A stretch of 30,490 nt of DNA from Ignavibacteria bacterium UBA2373 (GCA_002344005.1 DDTD01000100.1:1-30490); one strand, 5' to 3'. Counted from the stretch's first letter, positions 17,573 to 26,826 are shown. The notes: generated from the letters alone by a model not told the origin. Program-made: numbers and translations.

Positions 17573-17842
17573 ATGAATATTGTAGTCATATTAAATTATG
17601 TTTTGCGTATAATGACCATTATACTTGGGATACTCATCACAATTAAACCTTGGGATAGCAGTAATGGTCAGTCATCTCTCATACAGGCATTTGGTGTGGT
17701 GACGATTGCATTCGGATTCTTTCGGCTTTATACATATCACAAACGCTTACAAGAATTGCAATCTCAAGATGAACAAGCTCATAACGAAGATGATGCTGAT
17801 TCCAATGAAAAAATAGATTCCAATGAAAAAACAACGGAGTAA
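17573..17842 (+). CDS. small membrane protein with acidic tail
   Basis: The 89-residue protein has two predicted membrane helices (about residues 5-24 and 36-54) and a charged C-terminal tail rich in Asp, Glu, Asn and Gln (residues 60-89, with SNEK twice). It lies 58 bases after carB and two bases before the PstS-like gene, so it is likely the first gene of a three-gene unit. I do not recognise the family. Its position beside the PstS-like and TPR genes suggests an envelope role linked to them. Confidence 0.75.
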   Translation: MNIVVILNYVLRIMTIILGILITIKPWDSSNGQSSLIQAFGVVTIAFGFFRLYTYHKRLQELQSQDEQAHNEDDADSNEKIDSNEKTTE

Positions 17843-17844
17843 AT

Positions 17845-18768
17845 ATGAAACGAGTAAAAATATCGGTCAGTGTATGGTTCTTAGTCAGTATTACCTCACT
17901 ATTTATTCTTGTTTCTTGCGATGAAGCTCCGAAAAAAGGTGAACCCGGCTATGAAAATGAATTGCGTGGATCTGTTGAAATATTATGTGATGAAGCAGTC
18001 TATCCACTCATCGCCTCCGTAAAACCGACATATGATTCTGCTTTCCCCGATGCAACTGTAACATTACGTGCCGTTACTGCTCGCCAAGCAATAGAACAAT
18101 TACTCACAGGCAATGCTCAAGGGGTAATACTTGGTCGTCAGTTATTGCCGCGAGAGGATTCCTTGATAAAAGCATATCAGTTAAAATTTCCTGATATGTA
18201 TGCTTTTGCATTTGACGCAGTAGTCTTTGCTGCACCAAAATCGTCCGCAATACCGGATACTGTCAATCTTCGTCATGTTCAGCAATATTTCCGTGGGGAA
18301 TCTATTGCAAATCCGTTCGGTTCTTCAAATCCGGCTTTATACTTTCCGGGTGTGCAATCATCTGTCTATTCCCATTTCCTTCAATATGTGACAGCAGGGA
18401 ATGCACCCAAGAAACCATTACTCAATGTCGGCAACAGCGATTCTGTCTTGCTCATGGCAAAAAAAAATAATGCTGTAGGATTGTCGTTATTATCACGTAC
18501 TTTGCAAGATAGTACTCTAAAAAATATTAGAATCGGATTTTATGATTCAACTGGAAATTATGTAGCGCCTCGTGTGGTACATCAGGCAAACATCGTTAGA
18601 GATTATTATCCTTTAGAAATGCCCATTATTGGCATACTTCAGCAAAATAGACCAAAATTAGCATACGGTTTTTTTACATATTTAAGCAAAGAAGCTAAAA
18701 TTCAGCGACAATTTAACGCTGCGGGTATTGTGCCCAGCTTTGCAACTATTCATTTAATTCAGGATTAA
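17845..18768 (+). CDS. PstS-like substrate-binding lipoprotein
   Basis: The 307-residue protein has a lipoprotein signal with lipobox LVSC (Cys25). The mature part begins with GSVEILCDEAVYPLI and continues as a type 2 periplasmic-binding fold like PstS (phosphate-binding protein). No PstABC transporter genes are nearby. In Bacteroidota such PstS-like proteins are commonly encoded beside ExbB/ExbD/TonB and a TPR protein, so I infer a role near outer-membrane energisation rather than phosphate uptake. Whether it binds phosphate cannot be told from sequence. It is two bases after the small membrane protein gene and one base before the TPR gene. Confidence 0.82.
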   Translation: MKRVKISVSVWFLVSITSLFILVSCDEAPKKGEPGYENELRGSVEILCDEAVYPLIASVKPTYDSAFPDATVTLRAVTARQAIEQLLTGNAQGVILGRQLLPREDSLIKAYQLKFPDMYAFAFDAVVFAAPKSSAIPDTVNLRHVQQYFRGESIANPFGSSNPALYFPGVQSSVYSHFLQYVTAGNAPKKPLLNVGNSDSVLLMAKKNNAVGLSLLSRTLQDSTLKNIRIGFYDSTGNYVAPRVVHQANIVRDYYPLEMPIIGILQQNRPKLAYGFFTYLSKEAKIQRQFNAAGIVPSFATIHLIQD

Positions 18769-18769
18769 T

Positions 18770-20458
18770 ATGAAATTCACATCTGTCATTGTTCTCGGAT
18801 TATTGTTCACATTGGAACTCTTCGGGCAATCAGCATTTGAACAAGCAAAAAATTTTACCAAAAATGGTGATTATTCTTCAGCCGGTAAATTAGTAAAACA
18901 AATTATTCGTGAAGAATCAAAAAACCAAGAAGCCCTCTTCTTAGTTGCAGATATTTACAATGAACTTGAAAAACAAGACTCGGCGTTTATTATATCGAAA
19001 AAAGCGTATGAACTGGATGACACACCCGAAGCTGTTCGTCGCTATGCTACGGCAATGACAAAAAAAGGACAAGGGAATGAAGCTGTAACATTAATGGAAA
19101 AACTGATTAAAAGTGATGCAACTGCCGAAAATTACTCGTGTTTAGGTAATATCTATTTGTTAATGAAAAATTCCGAAAAAGCAGAAATATCAATTATACG
19201 TGCTCGTGAGGTAGATAAAAAAAATCCTATGGTATATGTAGCTCTGGGAGATTTATATTATACAAAACGTGTGTATGAACTGTCAAAAGATAATTATATC
19301 ACCGCTTTAGAATTTGATGATAAACTTCTTGATGCTCGTATAAAATTGGCTCAATCATATTATGAACTTGCCGTTGCTGAGCCGGACACAGCTTTGTATA
19401 ATGAGTTATTCCTTCGCTCATTGCAAGAATGGAACACCATCACCAAGCAAGATCCAAATAATGCTCGTGCATTTTTTCAACAAGGAAAAATTCTCTTTCA
19501 AGCAAGTAGATTTGGCAGTGCTGCCGCATCATTCTTCAGATATACACAATTACGTCCAGAGGTATCACAAGGACGTTGGTATTTTGCGCAATCATTATTT
19601 AAATCCGGTCAATGGGATTCGGCTGCCGTTCAACTATCGTGGATTAAACAATCAGATTTGCCTGATTCAATAAAAAAACAATCAACGATATATCTTGCTC
19701 AAGCATATTTCAATACGAAAAATTTTGAAAAATCTGTGGCTGCCTATAAAGAGTCCAAGCTAATGATGACATTAGATCAAGAAGAACTTGAGCGCTTTGG
19801 TTTTGCCGCAGTAAATGCAAAAGATACTACATTAGCAATATCTATCTTCGATGAAGCAATTGCCGGTCCACAGAAAAAATGTAATCTTATGTTCCGTTAT
19901 GCACTTCTGCTTAAAGATAAAAAAATGTATGCTAAATCCAATGAAGTATTTACAAAACGAATTAAAGAATGCAATGATGAAAATACGATTAAAGCTAAAC
20001 TGTTTATTGGTGTAAACTTGTTTTCAGACAATAAAGCAGCGGAAGCAATACCTGTCTTCAAAGAATACGTAGCGTCTGATCCGAATAGTATGTATGCGCG
20101 TCGTATGTTGGCAAACTCATTTTCTTCAATAGCAAAAAATGACTCTGCGAGAGCGGTCCTACTTGCTGCTTTTGAATACTCTAAAACTAATCCATCTTTA
20201 CAAAAATCAGATGTTGAATCTGTATTACAATCACTTTGTAAAAATTATCTTGATGCCAAAGATTTTTCTAATACTGTAAAATATGCAAAATTATGGGTAG
20301 AATTTAACCCTGAATCAGAAAATGCCTATCTTTTCATGGCAATTGGTTATCATGGACAAAATGATAAAGATAATGCCTGTAAGAATTATAAAGAAACTCT
20401 CAAAAAGAATCCAAACAATCCCGTGGCAAAACGTAATGTTGGTTCATTAGGTTGTTAA
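18770..20458 (+). CDS. exported tetratricopeptide-repeat protein
   Basis: The 562-residue protein has a signal peptide ending near LFGQ (residue 20). It is then almost entirely helical TPR units, for example A-Y-N-E-L then D-S-A-F patterns at 50-75, NYSCLGNIYLLMKNSEKAE at about 122-140 and repeats up to the last one, NAYLFMAIGYHGQNDKDNA. TPR arrays are scaffolds for protein contacts. The gene begins one base after the PstS-like stop codon and ends at a strong terminator, so the three genes 17573-20458 form a unit. It is probably periplasmic; partners are unknown. Confidence 0.88.
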   Translation: MKFTSVIVLGLLFTLELFGQSAFEQAKNFTKNGDYSSAGKLVKQIIREESKNQEALFLVADIYNELEKQDSAFIISKKAYELDDTPEAVRRYATAMTKKGQGNEAVTLMEKLIKSDATAENYSCLGNIYLLMKNSEKAEISIIRAREVDKKNPMVYVALGDLYYTKRVYELSKDNYITALEFDDKLLDARIKLAQSYYELAVAEPDTALYNELFLRSLQEWNTITKQDPNNARAFFQQGKILFQASRFGSAAASFFRYTQLRPEVSQGRWYFAQSLFKSGQWDSAAVQLSWIKQSDLPDSIKKQSTIYLAQAYFNTKNFEKSVAAYKESKLMMTLDQEELERFGFAAVNAKDTTLAISIFDEAIAGPQKKCNLMFRYALLLKDKKMYAKSNEVFTKRIKECNDENTIKAKLFIGVNLFSDNKAAEAIPVFKEYVASDPNSMYARRMLANSFSSIAKNDSARAVLLAAFEYSKTNPSLQKSDVESVLQSLCKNYLDAKDFSNTVKYAKLWVEFNPESENAYLFMAIGYHGQNDKDNACKNYKETLKKNPNNPVAKRNVGSLGC

Positions 20459-20486
20459 AATATGAGTTCATCGTCATGACATAATG

Positions 20487-20518
20487 AAATCCTCATCGTA
20501 CTTGGTGAGGATTTTTTT
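20487..20518 (+). terminator. intrinsic terminator after the TPR gene
   Basis: An 11-pair stem (20487-20497 with 20504-20514, one G-U pair, loop of six) runs into seven T at 20512-20518. It ends the 17573-20458 unit and separates it from the ligA operon. Confidence 0.88.
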
Positions 20519-20557
20519 ATGTCTCATCAAACATTAATTGATATATGAGATAAAAAT

Positions 20558-20929
20558 ATGATACATCCTGATTCTATTCTCGACAAAGCTCAAAAAAAAG
20601 CCCAAGATTTAAATATACATGCAATTCAAAAGCATATTTTTTTGTGCTGTGATCAATCGAAAGCCAAATGTTGCACCCAAGAAATGGGAATGGAGTCTTG
20701 GGAATACTTAAAAAATCGATTACAAGAATTGGGCTTGACAAATGATGGCACTATTGCCAGAACAAAAGCAAATTGTTTGCGGGTGTGTATGGCAGGTCCT
20801 ATTGCTGTTGTTCACCCCGATAATATATGGTATCATTCTTGTACGCCGGAAGTTATTGAACAAATTATTCAGCAACATCTTATCGGCGGGCAACCCGTTG
20901 AAGAATTTCGACTGAAAGAAATACTATGA
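20558..20929 (+). CDS. thioredoxin-like [2Fe-2S] ferredoxin domain protein
   Basis: The 123-residue protein has the layout of thioredoxin-like [2Fe-2S] ferredoxins: a first strand leading into cysteines (HIFLCCDQSKAKCC, Cys 30, 31, 38, 39) and a second pair in NCLRVCMAGP (Cys 73 and 77). Two cysteines from each region could hold the cluster. Family members act in electron transfer or are related to the NuoE-type fold. The stop codon overlaps the ATG of the next gene (ATGA at 20926-20929), which suggests translational coupling. The redox partner is unknown. Confidence 0.85.
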   Translation: MIHPDSILDKAQKKAQDLNIHAIQKHIFLCCDQSKAKCCTQEMGMESWEYLKNRLQELGLTNDGTIARTKANCLRVCMAGPIAVVHPDNIWYHSCTPEVIEQIIQQHLIGGQPVEEFRLKEIL

Positions 20930-21282
20930 ATTATGATATCATTCGTGAATATTGTTTGCAAAAAAAAGCAACAACATTTGACTTTCCTTTTGACGAAGAA
21001 GTTATGGCTTGCCGTGTAGCGGGAAAAATTTTTGTATTAATGTCAATTTTTCAGTTTCCGGTATCAATCAATGTAAAATGTGATCCCGAAAAAGCAATTG
21101 ATTTGCGTGAACGATATGATGCAGTCAAACCCGGATATCATATGAATAAAATACATTGGAATACCGTAATTTGCGATGGTTCATTAACTGATGCTATTAT
21201 TTTTTCTTTCATAGATCATTCGTATGAAATGGTAGTTCAATCATTACCCAAAAAAGTACGAAATCAATTACAATTATTCTGA
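20926..21282 (+). CDS. MmcQ/YjbR family protein
   Basis: The 118-residue protein matches the MmcQ/YjbR family by its short single domain and the conserved PGYHMNKIHWNTV segment at about residues 66-78. The family has a double-wing fold and is annotated as DNA-binding, but its role is poorly defined. The start overlaps the preceding [2Fe-2S] protein gene by four bases, and ligA starts 13 bases after its stop, so it belongs to the same operon. Confidence 0.9.
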   Translation: MNYDIIREYCLQKKATTFDFPFDEEVMACRVAGKIFVLMSIFQFPVSINVKCDPEKAIDLRERYDAVKPGYHMNKIHWNTVICDGSLTDAIIFSFIDHSYEMVVQSLPKKVRNQLQLF

Positions 21283-21295
21283 TAAAAAGTTAGTT

Positions 21296-23350
21296 ATGCA
21301 AAACTCTTTATTTGATAGCTCAGAAATATTATCAGTAGAACGACGGGTTCGTGAATTACACGATATAATTCGTCGTGCAGATTATGCTTATTACAATGAA
21401 GCACAACCTTTTATTTCGGATAAAGAATATGATGACTTTTTTCATGAATTACAGACTATTGAAAAACAATATCCTCAATTTCTTTTTTCTGACAGCCCAA
21501 CCCAAAGAGTGGGTGGCGAACCTTTAAAAGAATTTGTGACTGTTGTACATGAAATACCAATGCTTTCTTTATCCAACACATACAGCTTTGGTGAGATTGA
21601 AGAATTTCACAGGAGAGTCAGTGAAGGTCTTGAAGGACATATTGTTGAGTATGTAAGCGAGTTAAAATATGATGGAATAGCTATTTCCTTACGCTATGTA
21701 AACGGTGTTTTTGTTCGAGCAATTACACGAGGTGATGGTGAAAAAGGCGACGATATTACGCAAAATGTGAAAACAATCCGCTCATTACCACTAACAATTA
21801 CACCACCGACTATTAATGGCGTCACAGTAGATGATTTTGAAGTTCGCGGTGAGATATTTATGATGAAGGAAGATTTTATCAAAATAAATCGAGAGCGTGA
21901 GGAAAAAGGTGAAAAACTATATGCAAACCCACGTAATTTAGCTGCCGGTACACTAAAAATGTTAGATAGTAGGGAAGTTGCTCGCCGCCCATTACATATT
22001 GCATGTTATTATTTATACACAAAGCAAACCGAACTTGTTTCTCATCAACATAATATTTCAATATTAGAAACAATGGGGTTCCCCATAGGTTATGCGAATC
22101 AGTGTTGTGTTTCATTGCAGGATATTTTTTCATTTATAAACTATTGGCATACACATCGTGAAAGTTTACCATTTTTTATTGATGGTATAGTTATTAAAGT
22201 GAATGCATTATCTCAGCAAAGAGAATTAGGGTTTGTTGCACGCTCGCCTCGTTGGGCAATTGCCTATAAATATGAAGCTGCAAAAGAAACAACAGTACTC
22301 AAAGATATTACTTTTCAAGTAGGAAGAACCGGAGTTGTTACTCCGGTCGCAGAATTGGAGCCGGTTGTTGTTGCCGGTTCAACAATCAGTCGAGCAACAT
22401 TGCACAATAATGATTTTATAACCGCCCTTGATATTCGTATCGGCGATACCGTCTATGTGGAAAAGGGAGGAGACGTTATACCTAAAGTATCGGGATTTAT
22501 TCCTGAAAAAAGACCTGAAAATTCTTCGCAATTTATATTTACTGCCACTTGTCCATGTCCTATTAAAAGTACACTTGTCCGACCTGAGGGTGAAGCGAAT
22601 TATTACTGTGATCACTCGGAATGTCCTTGGCAATTAAAACGTCGTTTAACACATTTTGCATCGCGTGATGCTATGAATATAGAGGGTCTGGGAGAAAAAG
22701 TTGTTGATAGATTTGTAGAATTATCCCTATTACGCTCCATTGCCGATATTTATGATTTACATTTACATAAAAATACTGTATTTCCTACCTTAGAACGATG
22801 GGGTGAAAAAAGTACGGTGAATTTACTTGCTGCTATTGAAGAAAGTAAAAAACAACCTTTTTCAAAAGTGTTATTTTCTTTAGGGATTCGTTTTGTAGGA
22901 GAGGGTGTTGCAAAAATATTGACACGATATTTTCATACTATTGATCAATTAAAAAACGCTACTGTTGAACAACTTATTCAAGTGCCGGAAATTGGTGAAC
23001 GCATTGCGCAATCGGTCATAGAACATTTGAATGATGAGTCGGAGTGGACAATTATTGAACGTATGAAAGCCAATGGTGTTCGCTTTGAAACCGTTGAATC
23101 GGATATGGCAACACTTAATACAACATTGCAGGGAAAAACATTTGTTTTAACAGGTGAATTAGTCTCAATGACGCGCAATCAAGCCGGTGATGAAATTGCA
23201 CAACGTGGCGGTAAAGTTTCCGGAAGCGTGAGTAAAAAGACACATTATCTTGTTGCAGGAGAAAATGCCGGCAGTAAATTAACCAAAGCCCAAGAATTGG
23301 GTGTAACAATACTTACGGAACAAGAATTTTTATTATTACTTGCAGAATAA
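21296..23350 (+). CDS. ligA: NAD-dependent DNA ligase
   Basis: The 684-residue ligase seals nicks in replication and repair, using NAD to adenylate K124 in SELKYDGIAI. The N-terminal Ia domain has YYNEAQPFISDKEYD, which binds NMN. The nucleotidyltransferase domain runs to about 320 and the OB domain follows. Four cysteines at 418, 420, 437 and 442 form the zinc finger; the first pair is C-x-C instead of the usual C-x2-C, a small oddity. Helix-hairpin-helix repeats (about 455-590) and a C-terminal BRCT domain (about 605-684, GKTFVLTGEL) complete it. Length is normal. It is third in an operon. Confidence 0.98.
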   Translation: MQNSLFDSSEILSVERRVRELHDIIRRADYAYYNEAQPFISDKEYDDFFHELQTIEKQYPQFLFSDSPTQRVGGEPLKEFVTVVHEIPMLSLSNTYSFGEIEEFHRRVSEGLEGHIVEYVSELKYDGIAISLRYVNGVFVRAITRGDGEKGDDITQNVKTIRSLPLTITPPTINGVTVDDFEVRGEIFMMKEDFIKINREREEKGEKLYANPRNLAAGTLKMLDSREVARRPLHIACYYLYTKQTELVSHQHNISILETMGFPIGYANQCCVSLQDIFSFINYWHTHRESLPFFIDGIVIKVNALSQQRELGFVARSPRWAIAYKYEAAKETTVLKDITFQVGRTGVVTPVAELEPVVVAGSTISRATLHNNDFITALDIRIGDTVYVEKGGDVIPKVSGFIPEKRPENSSQFIFTATCPCPIKSTLVRPEGEANYYCDHSECPWQLKRRLTHFASRDAMNIEGLGEKVVDRFVELSLLRSIADIYDLHLHKNTVFPTLERWGEKSTVNLLAAIEESKKQPFSKVLFSLGIRFVGEGVAKILTRYFHTIDQLKNATVEQLIQVPEIGERIAQSVIEHLNDESEWTIIERMKANGVRFETVESDMATLNTTLQGKTFVLTGELVSMTRNQAGDEIAQRGGKVSGSVSKKTHYLVAGENAGSKLTKAQELGVTILTEQEFLLLLAE

Positions 23351-23378
23351 TTTTTTCATAATCTTTTATATACGATAT

Positions 23379-24119
23379 ATGGCAGAGCATAATTCACGTG
23401 GTTTTATTGGCAATAGTATTATGGCATGTGGCGTTGTTTTAGCTGCATTTATTGTCAGTAATGCTTGGAAAACCACAAATATTCAGCAAAATCAAACTAT
23501 TTCCGTTACGGGATCTGCAAAACGTTCCATAGTATCGGACTTAGCAGTTTTACGAGGTTCCGTGACTGCGTATGGAGCAACAAATGCAGAGGCATTTCAG
23601 AATTTAAAGTATCAAAAAAAATCATTATTGTTATATTTGGCTGGGAAAGGATTTCCTGAAGATAAAGTACGATATTCCTCTGTGAATTTTTATCCAATTT
23701 TTGATATTTTACAAAATGGAATGCAATCCAATACTGTTAGAGGATATAATTGTGTGCAGAACATTGAGGTAGAGTCACAAGATGTCTATAAAATTAATCA
23801 ATTGTCTGTGGATATAGGAAGCATTGCAGAACAAGGGGTGAGTTATACTCCTGACCCTACCTTGTATTATTATACGAAACTTGCAAATCTGAAAATTGAA
23901 ATTCAAGCGGAAGCAGCAAAAGATGCAAAAAATCGTGCCGAACGGATTGCTAAGGCCACTGAACGCGAACTCGGTCCATTGCGTTCTGCTCGAATGGGGG
24001 TAATCCAAATAACGGCAAAAAATTCTCATGAAGAAATTAATGATTATGGAATTAACGATGTAACTTCTTTAGAAAAAGAAATTACAGCTGTTGTGAGCGG
24101 CACTTTCGGAATAGAGTAA
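23379..24119 (+). CDS. SIMPL (DUF541, YggE-like) domain protein
   Basis: The 246-residue protein has an N-terminal membrane helix (about 9-26) and then a SIMPL domain beginning QTISVTGSAKRSIVSDLAVL. Such proteins are anchored in or secreted through the inner membrane; E. coli YggE is linked to oxidative stress, but the molecular role is unclear. I place the start at the ATG at 23379, since the longer frame from 23340 adds an unlikely segment and overlaps ligA. It follows ligA by 28 bases and is the last gene of the operon, ending at a bidirectional terminator. Confidence 0.85.
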   Translation: MAEHNSRGFIGNSIMACGVVLAAFIVSNAWKTTNIQQNQTISVTGSAKRSIVSDLAVLRGSVTAYGATNAEAFQNLKYQKKSLLLYLAGKGFPEDKVRYSSVNFYPIFDILQNGMQSNTVRGYNCVQNIEVESQDVYKINQLSVDIGSIAEQGVSYTPDPTLYYYTKLANLKIEIQAEAAKDAKNRAERIAKATERELGPLRSARMGVIQITAKNSHEEINDYGINDVTSLEKEITAVVSGTFGIE

Positions 24120-24130
24120 AATAAGAATAT

Positions 24131-24176
24131 AAAAGAAAAAAGAAGATTATTCGATGAAACGGATAATCCTCTTTTG
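24131..24176. terminator. bidirectional terminator between SIMPL and SpoIIE-type genes
   Basis: A nine-pair core stem (24145-24153 with 24160-24168, one G-U pair) is extended after one mismatch by an A-rich left side pairing with a T-rich right side. It serves the SIMPL gene on the plus strand and the phosphatase gene, whose stop codon is at 24194, on the minus strand. Confidence 0.82.
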
Positions 24177-24193
24177 TATAAAACGAACATTAG

Positions 24194-26662
24194 TTATGGA
24201 ATAAGCGTCCGGTTATTTTCCGGTCTTCTGATGACAATAACTGTAATATCATCATGCTGCTTGGCTTTACCAATAAATAATTTCACATCTTGAATAATAG
24301 CATTTAATAAAGTGGGTGCAGTACCGGCATAGCGTTGAATAGCAGAGATGAAATTATCCATGCCATATTCCATTTTTTCAGAATTCATAGCTTCGACAAC
24401 ACCATCGGTATAGAGTACAATTGCATCGCCTTCAGATAAATCTATGACGGTATCGCGTGCTGATTTATCAAAGACATTACCCTTATCTAAACCAAGCGCA
24501 AGCCCTCGTGATTCAAGAGTAGAAGTAGTGCCATTATGTGCAGTCCGCACAACAATCGGATTGTGTCCTGCCTGTGCATACGTAAATTGCATGGAACGAA
24601 TATCTAACACACCATAAATCATAGAGATAAATTTACCTCGCTCCATTGTCTCGAAGAGTAAGCGATTTACTCTTTTTAATACTTCGGCAGGGGAAAAAGA
24701 TTCATGAATTTGCGAAACAATAACACCCTTTGCCAAAGTAATATAAAAGGCAGCGGACATCCCTTTACCGGAAACATCCGCTATTAAAATGCCAAGTTGA
24801 TGTTCATTCAGTGGAAAAAAATCATAATAATCACCGCCGACATCAAATGCCGGCAGACAATATGCTGCTATATCAATGGAAGGATATTGTGGCATTTTCG
24901 ATGGCAAAAGTCTTTGCTGAACAACCTTGGCAGCAGCTACTTCATCACGCATTCTTTGCTCATCTTCAAAGCGAATGAGATAATCGGGTTTGTAATCTTC
25001 TTCCTCGACTTTTTCTGGTGTGCGGATAAATGCCAAAACGGATACTCCGGCAAAAAATATCCACAATATTACCCAAATATATATGAGTGACTCATGTGAT
25101 TGGGCTGCGGGAAGAAACATTAATGATGAGGCAATTAATTGTGCAATCATCACTGCCAATAAATCACCAATCATTAATGTCCCGAAAGTAATAATACCTG
25201 TAATAAAAGCTTCACCATACGATAGTATGCCTATATCTCCCTGCAATGAGGAAATGGAAACGGTATATAAACAGGTTAAAATCATAGCAGCAAGATATTT
25301 GAAACGATGAGGGAATCGCAATAAACCTAATGTTATACCCGGTAAAGAAATAACCAAACCCGTAATTGGAATAAAAAGTAATATTGTTACATTCACAAAA
25401 CCAAGATTACCCATCATCATTACTAATCCACCCTGAAATCCTTCGGAACTATATAAACGGTCAATACCAAGTTTCTCTGCCATTAAAAATGTAAGTGGAA
25501 ATAATGTCGTAGATAATGTACCTGCGGCAATACCTATAATTGAGGATCTGCCTATATAATAAGAATTCCAGGGTTTCTGGGTAAGGCGCAACAATGTGTA
25601 AAATTTTTCGGGTATAGTTTTTTGTGCCAAAGCAACGAGACCGCTTAATGGAATTGCTCCCATTAAAAAACCCAAAAATATAAAATTAAAAAATACTAGA
25701 AAGATAATTTCAATTAATGATAAAGAAGGTATTACTGCTGTTTGTGCAAAGACAAAATAGCATGTAATTGAAACAGAAGCCCATAATAATACCCATAAAT
25801 TAACAATTCTGTTACGCAATTGGAAAATAAAGACAATAATCATCGAAATCAATGAAAGAGATACAATTCCTGTACATATATACCTAAGTATCTCTGTGAT
25901 AGATTCTATGAGTGTTTGAGGGTGGGGTGTTGCTCCTATTTCATAAAGAATAGACCATGAACCATGCCACATTTTGTTTTTTTCAGTTTGATCCGGTGGT
26001 GTCAGAGTAATTTCTGCTTTGACACGATGATATTGTTTACGCTCCAATCCTGCCCAATACGACATTGTTCTGTCTATTTGAGAAACTGAATCGCGTAACC
26101 ATTGAGGAGAATGTTTTTTTATTCGTTCGGGTAATAACTTTTGGAATTGTGCCAATGCAGTTGCCGAATCAGCATTAATGTCAATAGTCGGTAAACCGCA
26201 GGAATATTCGAGTAATGTTCCATCCATAGCAATGAGTGCTGAAAAGAGGAGTGTTCTTTCTACCCGTGAGCGTGAGCGTTCACCTAAGGCACTATTACCA
26301 AGCGAGAAGTTAATGTTCTTATCACGGTAGTCACGACGACGCACATTGATCCTATAGGAAACAGTCGCTATTTGTTGTTTATTGAAATATTCGCGTGCTT
26401 CGGCGGTTCCTAATTTCTCACAGAGTGCATCCGTTAATGTCTGATCAATAACAGGGCTATAAATATACGTTAATGAATCTTTAGGGATGCCCAACTCTTT
26501 GATAAGAGAATCGGCAGTGTGTTTGTAACGGTTTTTCAAGGATGGCTCATTCGGTGAAATTCGCCAATAGCGTTGTAATGAAAAGTAACAGATAATCGAA
26601 ATAATACTTATGCCTATAAGTGCATAGAGTGTTGTCGGTTTGGATGGTCGTATTGGTATCAT
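24194..26662 (-). CDS. membrane-bound SpoIIE-type (RsbU-like) protein phosphatase
   Basis: The 822-residue protein has one membrane helix near 11-29, an extracytoplasmic region of about 220 residues, and a cluster of roughly eight membrane helices at 255-546. The cytoplasmic C-terminus has a short coiled linker (about 560-590) and a PP2C/SpoIIE phosphatase domain. Metal-binding aspartates are visible in DVGGDYYD (607-614), ADVSGKG (628-634), YTDG (751-754) and HDDITV (803-808), so it should be active. RsbU-type phosphatases dephosphorylate anti-sigma-factor antagonists in stress signalling. The external region and helix bundle are probably a sensor; I recognise no named sensor domain. No partner-switch genes (RsbV/RsbW) are in the window. 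A good promoter lies at 26682-26713. Confidence 0.92.
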   Translation of the reverse strand: MIPIRPSKPTTLYALIGISIISIICYFSLQRYWRISPNEPSLKNRYKHTADSLIKELGIPKDSLTYIYSPVIDQTLTDALCEKLGTAEAREYFNKQQIATVSYRINVRRRDYRDKNINFSLGNSALGERSRSRVERTLLFSALIAMDGTLLEYSCGLPTIDINADSATALAQFQKLLPERIKKHSPQWLRDSVSQIDRTMSYWAGLERKQYHRVKAEITLTPPDQTEKNKMWHGSWSILYEIGATPHPQTLIESITEILRYICTGIVSLSLISMIIVFIFQLRNRIVNLWVLLWASVSITCYFVFAQTAVIPSLSLIEIIFLVFFNFIFLGFLMGAIPLSGLVALAQKTIPEKFYTLLRLTQKPWNSYYIGRSSIIGIAAGTLSTTLFPLTFLMAEKLGIDRLYSSEGFQGGLVMMMGNLGFVNVTILLFIPITGLVISLPGITLGLLRFPHRFKYLAAMILTCLYTVSISSLQGDIGILSYGEAFITGIITFGTLMIGDLLAVMIAQLIASSLMFLPAAQSHESLIYIWVILWIFFAGVSVLAFIRTPEKVEEEDYKPDYLIRFEDEQRMRDEVAAAKVVQQRLLPSKMPQYPSIDIAAYCLPAFDVGGDYYDFFPLNEHQLGILIADVSGKGMSAAFYITLAKGVIVSQIHESFSPAEVLKRVNRLLFETMERGKFISMIYGVLDIRSMQFTYAQAGHNPIVVRTAHNGTTSTLESRGLALGLDKGNVFDKSARDTVIDLSEGDAIVLYTDGVVEAMNSEKMEYGMDNFISAIQRYAGTAPTLLNAIIQDVKLFIGKAKQHDDITVIVIRRPENNRTLIP

Positions 26663-26681
26663 ATTAGTCTAAAGTTGTACG

Positions 26682-26713
26682 CAAAAGTATTGCACCTTTG
26701 CCAATAACGCAAA
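26682..26713 (-). promoter_or_regulatory. Bacteroidota-type promoter for the phosphatase gene
   Basis: On the minus strand, TTTG (26710-26713) is followed after 20 bases by TACTTTTG (26682-26689). This fits TTTG-N19/20-TAnnTTTG and leaves a short leader before the ATG at 26662. Confidence 0.65.
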
Positions 26714-26742
26714 TTCTCGGTCATTTTCGCCGTAAAATTACC

Positions 26743-26769
26743 TATTTTTGCGACTGTAATTCGCAAAAA
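26743..26769 (+). promoter_or_regulatory. -7 element overlapped by an inverted repeat, upstream of 26827
   Basis: TATTTTTG at 26743-26750 matches TAnnTTTG. A nine-base perfect inverted repeat, tttttgcga (26745-26753) and tcgcaaaaa (26761-26769), overlaps it, as an operator would. No -33 TTTG is present at the right place. A second short inverted repeat, atcggt and accgat, lies at 26790-26808. The function is inferred from position. Confidence 0.42.
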
Positions 26770-26826
26770 AATGCTGTTTGCGCGATAGTATCGGTCATTT
26801 TTACCGATTGTTCTACACAAAAAATT

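Noticed and set aside
23340..23378. Longer N-terminus of the SIMPL protein overlapping ligA
   Set aside because: The added residues are a poor signal and the ATG at 23379 gives a normal membrane anchor.
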